The notes under the pieces are model-generated. The model ran no database searches. It was not told the DNA's origin and saw nothing but the letters and a program-made list of their open reading frames with translations. A stretch of DNA of 64,000 nt from Zoroaster sp. YZ-2022 (taxonomy: Eukaryota; Echinodermata; Asteroidea; Forcipulatida; Zoroasteridae), in contig CM055830.1 in NCBI GenBank assembly GCA_029582265.1, positions 30,669,172-30,733,171 on the forward strand, in the 5' to 3' direction. This document shows, one piece after another, positions 35,655 through 45,743 of this stretch. Each line of letters starts with the position of its first letter. The first letter of the stretch is position 1. The position numbers and the translations under genes are program-made.

Positions 35655-35689
35655 TTATTTCTATTTTATTTAATAATTTCTTAATTCAC

Positions 35690-35855
35690 AATGTCTAGAG
35701 ATGCAAAGAAAATAAATCTGCTAAGCACAGAAAAAAAAGGTTTCCAGCCAAATTGTCACGTCATGTAAATTGCTTGTGGCTGGTTCTCAGTTAAATTTTG
35801 CTTAGTAGATATATGTTTGCTAAGCAATATTTTCTGCTAAGTAGCTCAGGTCCTG
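35690..35855. repeat. Repeat family E, copy 3
   Basis: Contains CTGCTAAGCACAGAAAA, TTTCCAGCCAAATTGTCACG, TTTTGCTTAGTAGATAT and TTTCTGCTAAGTAGCTC. Related in word content to 28352-28511 and 49020-49120. Boundaries approximate. Confidence 0.6.
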
Positions 35856-36149
35856 AGAAGAGGATATAATCCATTAGGGGATATCTACTTTCTTTGACAT
35901 TATGCCGTCTAAGCTGTCAGCTTTATCATATTGTTCAGATCCTCTACATCTTCACCCACAGACCTCCATGGTTGGACATAATGCGCCATTTTTTTTCCTA
36001 TGACTTAATAAGAGCCTCAAGACTCATGTCATTAGTGGTAACTTCTATGCATAAATGATTATCCCACTTCCTGAGTGGGGATTTCAACTGATTCTAGTTG
36101 AAGATGGTCAGAAGAGTATACTAATTAAAACATCAAATTATCTCTGCAC

Positions 36150-36325
36150 CGGTTTTCCTGAAGACGATAATACTGATTGAAACGTTGAGTTATCTGACCG
36201 ACGGTTCTTCTAAGAACCAACATCATTTATTACAACTCCTAAGAGATTGTTTACATGTTGCTACTGCAAACTTTACTCCTACTTTACTTCCATCATGCAA
36301 AGCTTCATATCCTACTTCAAAAAAG
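36150..36325 (+). repeat. Foldback-related repeat, single-arm copy
   Basis: Contains TTTTCCTGAAGACGATAATA, CTGATTGAAACGTTGAGTTA, ACGGTTCTTCTAAGAACC and CATCATGCAAAGCTTCATAT. The stem seen in the perfect foldback (GATCAG/CTGATC) is degraded here. Confidence 0.65.
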
Positions 36326-36508
36326 AAATTCGCTCATGTGGATCGAGGCTACAATCATCGTCAGAAATATTGGCATAACTTGACACAATCGCAAATCTCA
36401 CTAAGAAATCTCACGAAGAACCCCCCCCCCCCCAGTGTATGAAAATGCAACAGTCCAACTTCACCTTGAGAGCTTGTGATATTTTGTCCAGTTTGTTTAT
36501 CCCTCAAC

Positions 36509-36859
36509 ATTTGTGACCTACTCCCACAAAATGAGAGTCAAGTCAGCATTTTTCAAAACTGAGATGTATGTATTTCTGAATTTTGTAAAATAAAAGAGCT
36601 TTCCAACAATAACAAACACTTTAATGATTGATATTAGTCCAATGGCGAGGTGTAATAATGACAAGCGTGCAGAGAAGAGATCAAGCTTAATAAGACTCCA
36701 ATATCCAATATTCTTATTACTTGAGGTGCACTTACATCTGTGAAAGTTTTTTTTAAAGTCATACTTTCTGATAATTTTGTAAGATGTTTCTATATTAAAT
36801 CTATACCAGCAAATAACATTGTGCACCGTAATGCTCATAATCTAGGAACATGTTACATT
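36509..36859. mobile_element. TIR element (TATGTGAC family), copy 3
   Basis: Starts near ATTTGTGACCTACTCCCACA and ends near ATGTTACATTT, weak inverted ends. The interior shares AAAAGAGCTTTCCAACAATA and AAACACTTTA with copy 2 but has about 100 extra bp. Diverged copy. Confidence 0.6.
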
Positions 36860-37520
36860 TGGCCCCCTGGCTTTTGCAATCCCATTCACTAGTATCAATA
36901 CTCATTGCGGTAATTAGCATGGAATACTATAATATCTCATGTGTTTCTAGCTTTCTATGCAATGAGGAAGGGGGCGGTTACTCCATCATATTGTTTATTG
37001 CGTTGTTTACATTCTTCCCCAAAGAGCTTTATAAATTGTTGATATTACATCAGACAGAATGTCCTGTAATGGCACAGTCAATATTATCTGAAATAGAAAG
37101 TCCATTATTCAAGCTAAGGCTGTATAAAAAAAACTTCATAAATACTAAAGCAATCTTGTCAGCAAACAGTTTGACTGAAACACTTACATGACTGATAGCC
37201 CATTAGGATTAAGGAGACAGATAAAAACCAAGTAAACATCCTGTGGTCTAACAGCCATAAGTCGTGACTTTTCAACAAATGGAAGAAAGAAGTCAGAAAT
37301 GGAATTGAATTAATCAATGTCTTTCTATTTAACAAGCTGAATGAAAAGAATCAATATTATACACGTAGAAAAACTGGGCCAAAATTGCGTAATTACTTAA
37401 TCTATTACGATCTCCATTCAAGACCTAAACATGATCTGCTCTATGGTCACATGTAACATACATGTGTGTATGGTACATGCTTGAACACATGGAAACACAT
37501 AATAGAGTTGTGTTACTCAT
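36860..37520. other. Unassigned non-coding sequence
   Basis: A 113-aa open frame at 36850-37191 has no recognisable domain and lies next to repeats; not called as a gene. Confidence 0.4.
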
Positions 37521-37680
37521 TTTTGTGTACTCGTACATTTTTGTATTTTTACGTACTCGTACATTTTTGTATTTTTACGTACTCGTACATTTTTGCATTT
37601 TTACATACTCGTACATTTTTGTATTTTTGCGTACTCATACATTTTTGTTTCCTCGTACAGTTTTAAGTACTTGTACTCAT
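37521..37680. repeat. Minisatellite with TACTCGTACATTTTTG units
   Basis: About five tandem units of roughly 26 bp (TACTCGTACATTTTTGTATT plus TTTACG). It is related in wording (GTACTCGTAC) to the arrays at 47-58 kb. The 66-115-aa frames over it are artefacts. Confidence 0.88.
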
Positions 37681-37699
37681 GAAAAAGTACTTGACTACC

Positions 37700-38085
37700 T
37701 AGTTAGAATTGAGGTTCTCATACTCGTACTTTTCCGAATTACATTTTTCTGTAATTGTACTCTTAATCATGAAATATTACTTAACTACAAGTCTGACACA
37801 TGCTTGTGAGCCCTGTTATATACATCAGCTACTACTACTAGGATCATATTACAGATGAAGTACTCATACTCAAATACATTTTTCTGTACTTATATTTGTA
37901 CTCATGAAAAAGTACTCAACTATTGAGTACTCAGCTATTGAGTTGGAGTAGTAGTACTCGTACTCAAGTATATTTTTCTGTACTCTTCTCTTACTCTTAA
38001 TCATGAAAAATGACTTAATGACAAGTCTGACAGATGCATAGATGATAACAGCTACCACTACTGGGATCATATTCCATTTCACTGA
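37700..38085. repeat. Direct duplication with TACTCGTACT words, period about 240 bp
   Basis: Blocks ATTTTTCTGTAATTGTACTC, TAATCATGAAA, ACTACAAGTCTGACA and CTAGGATCATATT at 37715-37855 recur with changes at 37950-38075. The pair continues the GTACTC theme of 37521-37680. Confidence 0.75.
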
Positions 38086-38089
38086 TCTC

Positions 38090-38885
38090 ATGTCAAAATG
38101 TAATTCCTTGCATGTACATTATACAGAGTTCTATCTGTAAAAAAAAACCTGTAAAACATGCCACTGACCCAATACTACCAACACATGTGTCATACAGGCT
38201 GCCTTTGGCTCAGAGAGAAGATTAATAATTATTGAGCACTTTCATGCAGATATACAACAGCATGCTGTTTAGCATCAATACTAATGAAGTAGATTGCTCC
38301 ATAGCAAATTTGTTTTCAAAACTGCATACAAAAGTACCACAGTACAGGAGATAGATCACAGAGCAAGGACCGATACAAACTAAATCCAATACAAGAATAA
38401 CTTATCCTTGGAAACTTAAGCTACAGTAACTGCACATAGTGTGTACATCATGTATGTAAACATTTAATATCATGTGGAGGGGTTTGTCCATCCATCCAAT
38501 GCTTTAAAAAATTAACAAAAAGCGTTCATGGAGTCATAGATGAAAAATTACAATTGTCAATTGAAAAATTAGGATCTATACGAGAAAACTGAGGTTGTCA
38601 GCTTAACAAAATACATGTAATGTATTGTTTTTCATCAGATGTCCATATCTCATTTAACATCTTATGGTGAAGAAGAAGAAAGAAAAAAAAGGGGGTAAAT
38701 TACAAAACAAAATTGATTAAGAATCATACATGATAGACCCAGAAGGCTGCAGGATGCTGACTGTTACATCCAGAGAGAACATAAGCTGGTTGTACTCCAC
38801 TGGTCTTCATCTTATTGGCACCAAGGTCTGCTGCAAATACTAATGAGTCTGTCAATTCCTAGTTATACTGTAGTTCCACAGGATA
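38090..38885. other. Unassigned non-coding sequence
   Basis: No supported gene or repeat. Confidence 0.4.
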
Positions 38886-38886
38886 T

Positions 38887-38968
38887 AGTCTCTCTCTTTG
38901 TCTTAAGAATCTCTCTCCTTGTCTTAAGAATCTCTCTCCTTGTCTTAAGAATCTCTCTCCTTGTCCTC
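38887..38968. repeat. 24-bp minisatellite
   Basis: About three and a half tandem units of GTCTTAAGAATCTCTCTCCT plus a few bases. The 24-bp period keeps a frame open on both strands, with no gene implied. Confidence 0.92.
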
Positions 38969-41760
38969 CAACTGTCAAGAGATGTAACACATGCACAGAA
39001 GATACACCCCTACTCCATTGACAGACAGAATCTCTGTTCAATTATGGTCTTCCAAGGCTTTTTGGACACTCTCACTTGATGAGCGAGTGTTAGAATATTC
39101 AGTCCGCTCTCGGAGTTACACACAATCTATTCTGCATTCAATTCTGCTTTATAGAATAACCCACACACACATAGACCACACATTACAGGTGATTACAGTA
39201 GTTCACAGCATTCTATAACACTTTTGGGTTTTAACCTATTCATCCAGTTCTGCTGATAGAATTCAATCAATGCAAAGTCCTCTCTTGTTGAGTGTCGGCG
39301 AACTCAAACGCTAAATACAACCGGACACAATGCATTGAATAGCTAGCGTTAGTGGAGAAACTGACTAAGTGTACACAGTCATCACTCTATAGTAGTGTGT
39401 ATATGTGAGTGACCAGAGAAGTGGGATGGGCCTACTTTCGATGCCAGAATACCAACCCAGTCAGATCCAATGGGGTTTGCTGGTAAACGCCCCTAAGGTA
39501 TGCACACAGTCGGAGCAGTGAGAACTCCAGGTCTCTGCATGCACTGCCTGCATTATAAACACCATAACCTGTGGTATGCCAATGATACAGCAGACTAGTC
39601 TGTAAGCTGTGCAGTGGTGACACTAATGACAGTTCACATCACTGTGTGGCATGTGCATTTACAAGCCAGCTGTTCAGTGGGTGATCCCACAGGAGGAACT
39701 GACAAGCAACACATCACTGTAGTGGCTGTGTGTGCATGTAAACCTTGACTAATTGACTCTGTGGTTGGCCAACACACTGCATAATGTAATGAGCCTGCAT
39801 AATAACATGCCCTGTAACACCACCACATCACAATTAGTAAGATGGTTATGGATTTCTACTTATAATGAATGTGTTCCAATTTAATTCTGAATGACAACTT
39901 CCCTCAAGGATGTTCATGTGAATCTTGGAGAGAGTAGGGAACTTTTAGAGAAGGAACTGAATGAAGAAGAAAAAGGAAGAATAAAAAGGAGGAATGAAAA
40001 AGGGCTAGGGGAGGGGAATATAATAACCACAACATACAATTGTGGTGTGATTATTACAGTTTTCCCTCAAGAAGATTAAGAAATTCTTTAGTAAGGTAAT
40101 AACCAATATTGTAACTTTACTTTAACTAAATTGCATGAGTAAATAGATACAGTAAAAACTCAACTTTTCATGAACTATATTTATTTATCAGAAACCTAAC
40201 CACCATGATTCTACCTCAATTATGTTGCAATACAACATTAATAGGCATGATAATTAAAAGTGAGGGTTAGTCAAAATTTTGGTCTATAAATTTAAATCAA
40301 GACCCACCATGGAGGTAGTCATGAACACAGCCCCTCCCTTCTGTTTGTTTCATTACATTCCAGACCCTGAGGGCAGGATAAGAATGTAATCATTACTCCC
40401 ATGTGGGCTGTCAATGTTTATTATCTCACCAACACCTTATACACTGATCTGTTACATGCCATCTGATTGGTCCAAAAGGTTATGACATGGCCTGTGACTG
40501 GACAAAATGAGTTACTATACAATGGCTTGGGATTGGTTGAGAGCTAGAAATAATTGGTGCGTTCCACCCGAGATATGGGTGACTTGCTGAAAGTTTTGAA
40601 ATTTCTTGGTTTGTCTCAATGGTAAGTGAACATTTTTAGAGAGTTCTGTGATTGGTTGAGAGTGGTTTGAAAGTCTTGATTTCGTCATCTGATTGGTTAA
40701 TGTACAACATTGGTTATTTAAAAAACATAAAATATTTACAGTTTTACATAAACTTACTTGGTGTTATGTTGGTACAAGTATCAGTCAAAATAATTCTGTC
40801 TGAAGTACTTCCATTTTAGATTAAAAGAAAATTGTTTTGTCAAAACATAATTGTTCCCAAAATTTAGTTGGTGCATGTCAAGTTGATAATTGAATTAACC
40901 GGCCCTTGAAATATTTCAGTAAAATTTATGAGATAATTTCTCAACTGACTGAATTTACGTTCTACAATAATCAAAATTCCACGTAAGAATGAACATACAA
41001 GTTTGTGTTATTTACGCATGAATCACACAATATAATATATGAAAAAGAAAATTTCACCGGTTGTATATCTTGATTCACAGAATGCAATTAAATATACTTG
41101 TAGGGACAGTTTTTTTGCCAATATAACCAACAATGTGCCTTCCCTTTTACTGAAAACCAGCTGATACATGTAAAGTACCCATGTATCAAACCCATTCTAA
41201 TGGCAACTGTTATCTGCAAATGTATTTTTGTTTATAAAGCCTGCAATGTACCAGAAGGGGTTAGAGGAAGAATACACATTTGGTAATTACCCAATTACAA
41301 AATTACTGAATTACAATACACAAAAACTAAACTGATGTGAAGTTGGTGATGTACCAAACAACCTGAGCAATTATTCCGTCTGACAAGCTGTCGTTTTTTT
41401 GTGAAAACATAAAAAGGTATTTATAACAAATTAGAAATGGTTCACGGCCGTGATCCATTTTCACATTAGAATGCATACAAACAAATTTGCTGAAACCTTT
41501 CACAGTTTAGCTTGTGTACTTTGGTCATTCCACTAGGTTTGGGAGAAGCTTTGTGGCATGGTGTCCTTGTTACGTAGGTAGATGTACATGTACTATTCAT
41601 TATCCTTATTAAGAGTGCACATTCTCAGTTGTTCTTCAAATTAGAATGAAATCAATATCTGTACCTTGAATGGGAAGTTACAATAATGTTAATTAGGAGT
41701 CATAATAAATGATACAAAATGGTACATTTATCTTTGTTATATCATGGTCTTAGATTGTAT
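38969..41760. other. Non-coding sequence with family F-like remnants
   Basis: No supported exon. About 40735-41110 and 41335-41520 share words with the repeat at 8180-8560 and 63405-63640 (ACTTGGTGTTATGTTGGTAC, TCTGTCTGAAGTAC, GAGATAATTTCTCAACTGA; GCTGAAACCTTTCACAG). ATTGGTTGAGAG occurs twice near 40530 and 40650. Confidence 0.45.
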
Positions 41761-41818
41761 AATTTCATTGGTCGAAAGCCTGTCACATGACAAATCACAA
41801 ATCTTCATGTTACCCTCG

Positions 41819-41878
41819 TGACGTCACTCAAAAAGTGATGTTCACCTCTGACGTCACTCAAAAAGTGATGTTCACCTC
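41819..41878. promoter_or_regulatory. Two 30-bp repeats each carrying a perfect CRE
   Basis: TGACGTCA occurs at 41819-41826 and 41849-41856 inside an exact 30-bp tandem duplication. TGACGTCA is the full palindromic CREB/ATF site. ATTGG (inverted CCAAT) lies at about 41768 and the Crypton-like frame starts downstream. A promoter role is inference; a chance local duplication is possible. Confidence 0.45.
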
Positions 41879-41956
41879 TCAAGAGTGGTACATCACCCTG
41901 ATCGTCCCCGGGAGTATCATCCCAATATATCTTTCACAAGTGCTAATTTTTATTGC

Positions 41957-42209
41957 AAGAAGTGAAAACAGCGACCGAGGTTGTTATATTGCTGGTACTC
42001 CGCAGAACACGCTATATTTCAATTTGATGCACTGTAGGGACCAGCTAAACAACTTGTCTGCCGTGTGTGAATTTGTTCGCTTCGACCATGCAGTACGAAT
42101 AGTTCGCGAATACTGCTACGAAACGGGACGAGATGACAGCAACTTCCAGACACTTCCAGTTACAGACTTAGACAGTTTACTGGAAGATTTCTTCGGTCAC
42201 GTAATCTAA
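41957..42209 (+). CDS. Crypton/DUF3504-like N-terminal fragment
   Basis: An open frame (140 codons from ATG 41787) ends at TAA 42207-42209. Its last 45 or so residues, from FDHAVRIVREYCYETGRD to LDSLLEDFFGHV, resemble the helical N-terminal segment seen before tyrosine recombinases of Cryptons and in Crypton-derived proteins (hydrophobic, then FR.Y or similar, ..LP...LD.LL.DFF..V). The first part of the frame covers the CRE repeats and is probably not coding. GCAAGAAG near 41957 could be an acceptor and CACGTAATC at 42199-42207 a donor, so it might be one exon, or a transposon fragment. No catalytic recombinase residues are present. Identification is from memory of the pattern only. Confidence 0.4.
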
Positions 42210-42225
42210 TCCCATGGTATAACAA

Positions 42226-42362
42226 AATAATTGTTGCCTGGCGTGATGGGGGTCCATGGGTTTTGTATTGGCTGATGGCACCCTCGGCTTCGCCTCGGGT
42301 GCCATCAGCCCCCTCGGGTGTACAAAACGCCATGGACCCCATCACGCCAGGCAACAATTATT
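42226..42362. mobile_element. 137-bp GC-rich foldback hairpin
   Basis: Outer arms AATAATTGTTGCCTGGCGTG and CACGCCAGGCAACAATTATT are perfect complements. Inner arms GGCTGATGGCACCC and GGGTGCCATCAGCC are also perfect, around a CGGCTTCGCCTCG centre, with a few mismatches between. Non-coding; a MITE/foldback element, or a structured RNA. A short frame on the minus strand is an artefact. Confidence 0.88.
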
Positions 42363-42478
42363 AAATGGAACACCTATCACAAAACTTGCCCCAACCTGGT
42401 GGAATGGCCCACCTCTCTCATAATAAATATCAAGCGTGGATGCATTTACAGTCATTTTACCAAAACTGTACACTCCCC

Positions 42479-42737
42479 TTAAAGGGACAATATCATCACG
42501 ATCAGAGTAGACTTTCAACAGGGCATGGAATCGGTGTCCTAGTTTAAGATGAACAAATTGACTGAAAATTACTGGCTCATTTATGCAGCAGCAACAGAAA
42601 TATGACCTTATCATTTGGGTATTATTTTCAGTCACTCCGATTCCATGCCCTGTTGATCGTGACAATATTGTCCCTTTAATCTAAAACTAACACTCCGATT
42701 CCATGCCCTGTTGATCGTGACGATATTGTCTCTTTAA
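42479..42737. mobile_element. TTAA-AGGGACARTATC element, copy C3, with duplicated end
   Basis: Begins TTAAAGGGACAATATCATCA; one intact right end is GACAATATTGTCCCTTTAA (to 42679), followed by a second, partial right end to 42737 (CACTCCGATTCCATGCCCTG, GATATTGTCTCTTTAA). So the right terminus is duplicated in tandem. Subterminal inverted GGGCATGGAATCGG / CCGATTCCATGCCC is present. Confidence 0.87.
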
Positions 42738-43060
42738 ACAAAAAAGTAGATCTACATGCAAGACTTCAGATTCTGTATGTAATCTTTATTCTTGGGACAT
42801 CATTTGTACCCCATGGGGTGTCTGAACATGGATGTAATCATCTGCCATTTTCAAGTGACCTTGTCATTGATTGATTTCTAGTCATTAGGTGAGGAATATA
42901 ACCAGATTTATCCCCTATTGATGGGGAATGGAATCTCACTCATTCAGAATGGATCCAATCATGAGTATGATGCAATACTCTCAAATTGATTTTTATTGAC
43001 TTGGACTCAGTGAATGGGAGAAAGCAATTTACATTTTTTTTTTTTTAGATTGAGATTACA
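42738..43060. other. Unassigned sequence with an old repeat word
   Basis: CTTGTCATTGATTGATTTCT near 42870 and ATTGATGGGGAATGG near 42915 parallel 3150-3230. A poly-T run lies at 43034-43046. Confidence 0.4.
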
Positions 43061-43250
43061 TTAAATCCTCCTACTATAGCTGCACTTTAGTGGCAATTAG
43101 CTATAGAAGTCAAAATTACTCAACTGCCTGTTTTGACTGTTGACCCAAATGTGCACACAGGGGCATTTTGACTGGTTTTTACTGCCATTTTGACCACGAA
43201 CAATACCAGACAATGCTTTTACCAGTCAAAAATGGTCATTTTGACCTGTA

Positions 43251-44306
43251 CAATACAATACAATGAAGGCATTTATATAGCGCTCTTACACAAACGGTAT
43301 CACAGTGCTTTACAGTGAGATGCAAGTACAATTTAAAAATACACAGTGCCTAAAATAAATGAGTCTTGAGAGATGTTTTAAATTGACTCAATGAAGAAGC
43401 ATGACGGATACCAGATGGTAGTTCATTCCAAATGCTGGGTGCAGCAGTATAGAAACCCTTGTTAGCCGCAGTTAAATGTGTAGTTGGCTTTTTGAAGATC
43501 CGGGAATCAGAATTTGAACGGGAGTCCACTGTGGTTAGGTTGGTATGGTGTAATAAGCTCACAGAGATAGGATGGCGCAGAGTCAGTAACACATTTATAG
43601 GCAATAGTCAATGTTTTGAAATCAACCCGGTCTTGAATGGGAAGTCAGTGAAGCTGTCGTAGGAGAGGGGACACATGGTCATACTTTTTAGCCTTGAAAA
43701 TTAATTTTGCAGCACGATTTTGAAGCCGTTGAAGACGTTTGATCTCTTTGCTAGAGGATCCTTTGAGAAGTGAATTTGCATAGTCCAAACGTGCTGTGAC
43801 CAGAGCACGGACTGCATGATGACAAGTGATTTCATCAATAAAGATACGAACTTGAAAGTTAATGGTTTTGCATATTGATGATACATGGTTAGACATACTC
43901 ATAGTACTGTCAAAAATAACACCAAGGTTTTTTACACATGAGGAGGGTTTGATAACTGTATTACCAATTGTAATGGTGACGTCAGATAATGTTTTCAAAA
44001 GTCTGTGGTTGGCAGTCTTTTCATCATTGAGGAGGAGCATATTTTTTGACATCCATGCCTTGATGTTAGAATCACAAGCAGATAAAGTTGAAAGTGCACG
44101 ATCAGTTTCACCAGGTTTCCTGGGATCAACACACGTATATAATTGGGTGTCATCAGCATAAAAATGGAATTTGACACCAGAATGATGCTTAATAATATCT
44201 GAGAGTGGGTGTGTGTAGTAAGAAAACATCTGAGGTCCAACACAGGAACCTTGTGGTAAACCATAATCAAGAGTTTGCGGATCAGAATAGTTATGAAACC
44301 AGTTGG
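43251..44306 (-). mobile_element. 5'-truncated CR1/L2-type LINE inserted in element B2
   Basis: On the minus strand it encodes the end of a reverse transcriptase and closes with GCGCTATATAAATGCC and a short (ATTGT) repeat at 43251-43275. That 3' tail is typical of CR1/L2-like LINEs and is also seen at the end of the SINEs here. Truncation at the 5' side is the usual outcome of target-primed reverse transcription. Confidence 0.85.
43350..44229 (-). pseudogene. Reverse transcriptase C-terminal fragment (CR1/L2 clade)
   Basis: An open segment of 194 codons on the minus strand (44229 to 43648) begins inside the RT palm. FYADDTQLY is the catalytic motif C (YADD), followed by KNLGVIFD and RLDYANSLL motifs and LQNRAAKLIF, which are conserved in CR1/L2/Jockey-type RTs. 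The frame stops at TGA 43645-43647, where the family normally has Trp of an LHWLPI motif. Reading then continues in the same frame and later shifts near 43520 into a second segment (to about 43350) ending with the APSIWNELP and FKTSLKTHLF motifs typical of the protein's C-terminus. It is therefore truncated and disabled. Confidence 0.88.
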
Positions 44307-44425
44307 AAATGTACTTACTACACCTAAGGTTTGACAGTGTTTGACTTTTAAGTGCACTAGATATACTTTGGCAAGTATATCAACATTTTGACTGATTTTG
44401 ACCCTTGTAGTGGTAGGAGGGTTAA

Positions 44426-44649
44426 TTTACGAATGGTACAGATGGTATTACTATACCTCATACATATTCATGATCGAGCGCCGAATTCTCACTGGTCCAT
44501 TCACCATCACGTGCCAGATGCTATTTTGGCTGTTTACCAAGCGCCCGCGAGTATTCACGCACAGGGTACCTCGGGGAGCTAATATTGACTGTCCACCCTC
44601 AAACCATGTTATATTTGTATAATATACTTTTATTTAAGAAAAAACTGTT
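44426..44649. other. Unassigned sequence
   Basis: Nothing recognised between the TTAA element and the next dispersed repeat. Confidence 0.4.
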
Positions 44650-44760
44650 TGCAGTGACACCATGTGAAAAATTATCTTTTGAGTAGTAATTAGTTCTGAA
44701 AAGAACAGTCTTTACTTATCCTTTTCACCATGCAAAACTACAAAACTTACATCCTTTTAT
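44650..44760 (-). repeat. Foldback-related repeat, single-arm copy
   Basis: GCAGTGACACCATGTGAAAA, TTTTGAGTAGTAATTAGTTC and TGAAAAGAACAGTC match the left arm of the perfect foldback. It is followed by CAGTCTTTACTTATCC and CACCATGCAAAACTAC, the family's usual tail words. The CTGA...GAAAC part is absent. Confidence 0.65.
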
Positions 44761-45361
44761 TTCCTGATAATTACACATTTAAATGAAAATGAAAAATCAT
44801 TTTCTTGTTAACGACACAACCAAATAAGGCAACCTAATGACCTAATACGGCAAGAGAAGGTGCCGTTTTCTGAGGTATACTCATTGGGAGAATGGGGTTT
44901 CAAGCAAGATAAACATATCTCCCAAATGGGATATTATAGTTGACATCAACCCCCATGAGCTGTAATAAGCTGGAACCTTCACAGGTTGGTTGTTGAATGT
45001 AAGCAAGCATACTCGTAATTAACCTCTATTTATAGATTATTTGTAGATAATCTGACTGGACAAAATGTAGTCACGTGGGGTGTATTAACGGATGGGTTAT
45101 CAAAATCAGAACAGTGCGTGTGTGCCAGCTGTTCGCCAGCTGTTTTGTGCGACGCGCAATGTGGATTTCAACCAATCACAGTAACGAAGATTGGCATCAC
45201 ACGCCTGACACATGTACTTTAGTGTTTCATGTGTCCCCAAAACGTGAAATTGCCCATTTCTATTTGGCTTTATTCAACAACAACAAAAATCACTTTTTTT
45301 TTTTTTTTCCTTTCTTTTTTGTTACATTTTGAAAACGAAATTGATACGGACATTTATGAAT
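44761..45361. other. Non-coding sequence
   Basis: TTCACAGGTTGGTTGTTG near 44979 marks a family F remnant. GCCAGCTGTTCGCCAGCTGTT near 45125-45145 is a short tandem pair of CAGCTG E-boxes. A poly-T run follows at 45295-45310. Confidence 0.4.
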
Positions 45362-45451
45362 GGGAATAACAATTTGATGCTGGGTCTTTACCACAGATTA
45401 AAAACCAGACGTTAATCTGCGGTAAAGACCACACGACAAACTGTTATTCCC
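45362..45451. repeat. 90-bp imperfect hairpin
   Basis: Outer arms GGGAATAACAATTTG and CAAACTGTTATTCCC, inner arms GGTCTTTACCACAGATTAA and TTAATCTGCGGTAAAGACC, around AAACCAGACG. A partial similar sequence (CTTTACCACAGATTAAAAAC) recurs near 46790. Confidence 0.85.
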
Positions 45452-45743
45452 TTGATATTGACCCACTGATATTGGACAAGGGTTAATGCAAACTGAGCGT
45501 CAAATGGTGATGGCTTATTGGGAGGGGGGAGGTACAGAGGTCCAAGTATTACCCACTCTGTCACTGAATGACCTTCTGAACCAGCAGGGAGACCAGGGGA
45601 TCAGGCAGAAGATATTTACATTATGAGGTAATAATAACCATGCACAGTAATATTATCCATGTATTCACAACTTAGGCTTAAAATGAACCCCTGAGGGCAG
45701 GCAAATTTTAAAAGGCCCAGGATGGAAGGAAGTCATGCATTTA
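45452..45743. other. Unassigned non-coding sequence
   Basis: No gene or repeat recognised. Confidence 0.4.

Larger units (their letters stand above)
43061..44425. mobile_element. TTAACCCTCCTACTA element, copy B2, split by a LINE
   Basis: The left end TTAAATCCTCCTACTA has a changed TIR base; the right end is GTGGTAGGAGGGTTAA. The two halves (43061-43250, 44307-44425) together match B1 from end to end, with the same TTTGAC-rich interior. About 1056 bp of LINE sequence separates them. Confidence 0.88.

Noticed and set aside
36850..37191. 113-codon frame as a host gene
   Set aside because: No recognisable domain, no splice context and hydrophobic low-information composition.
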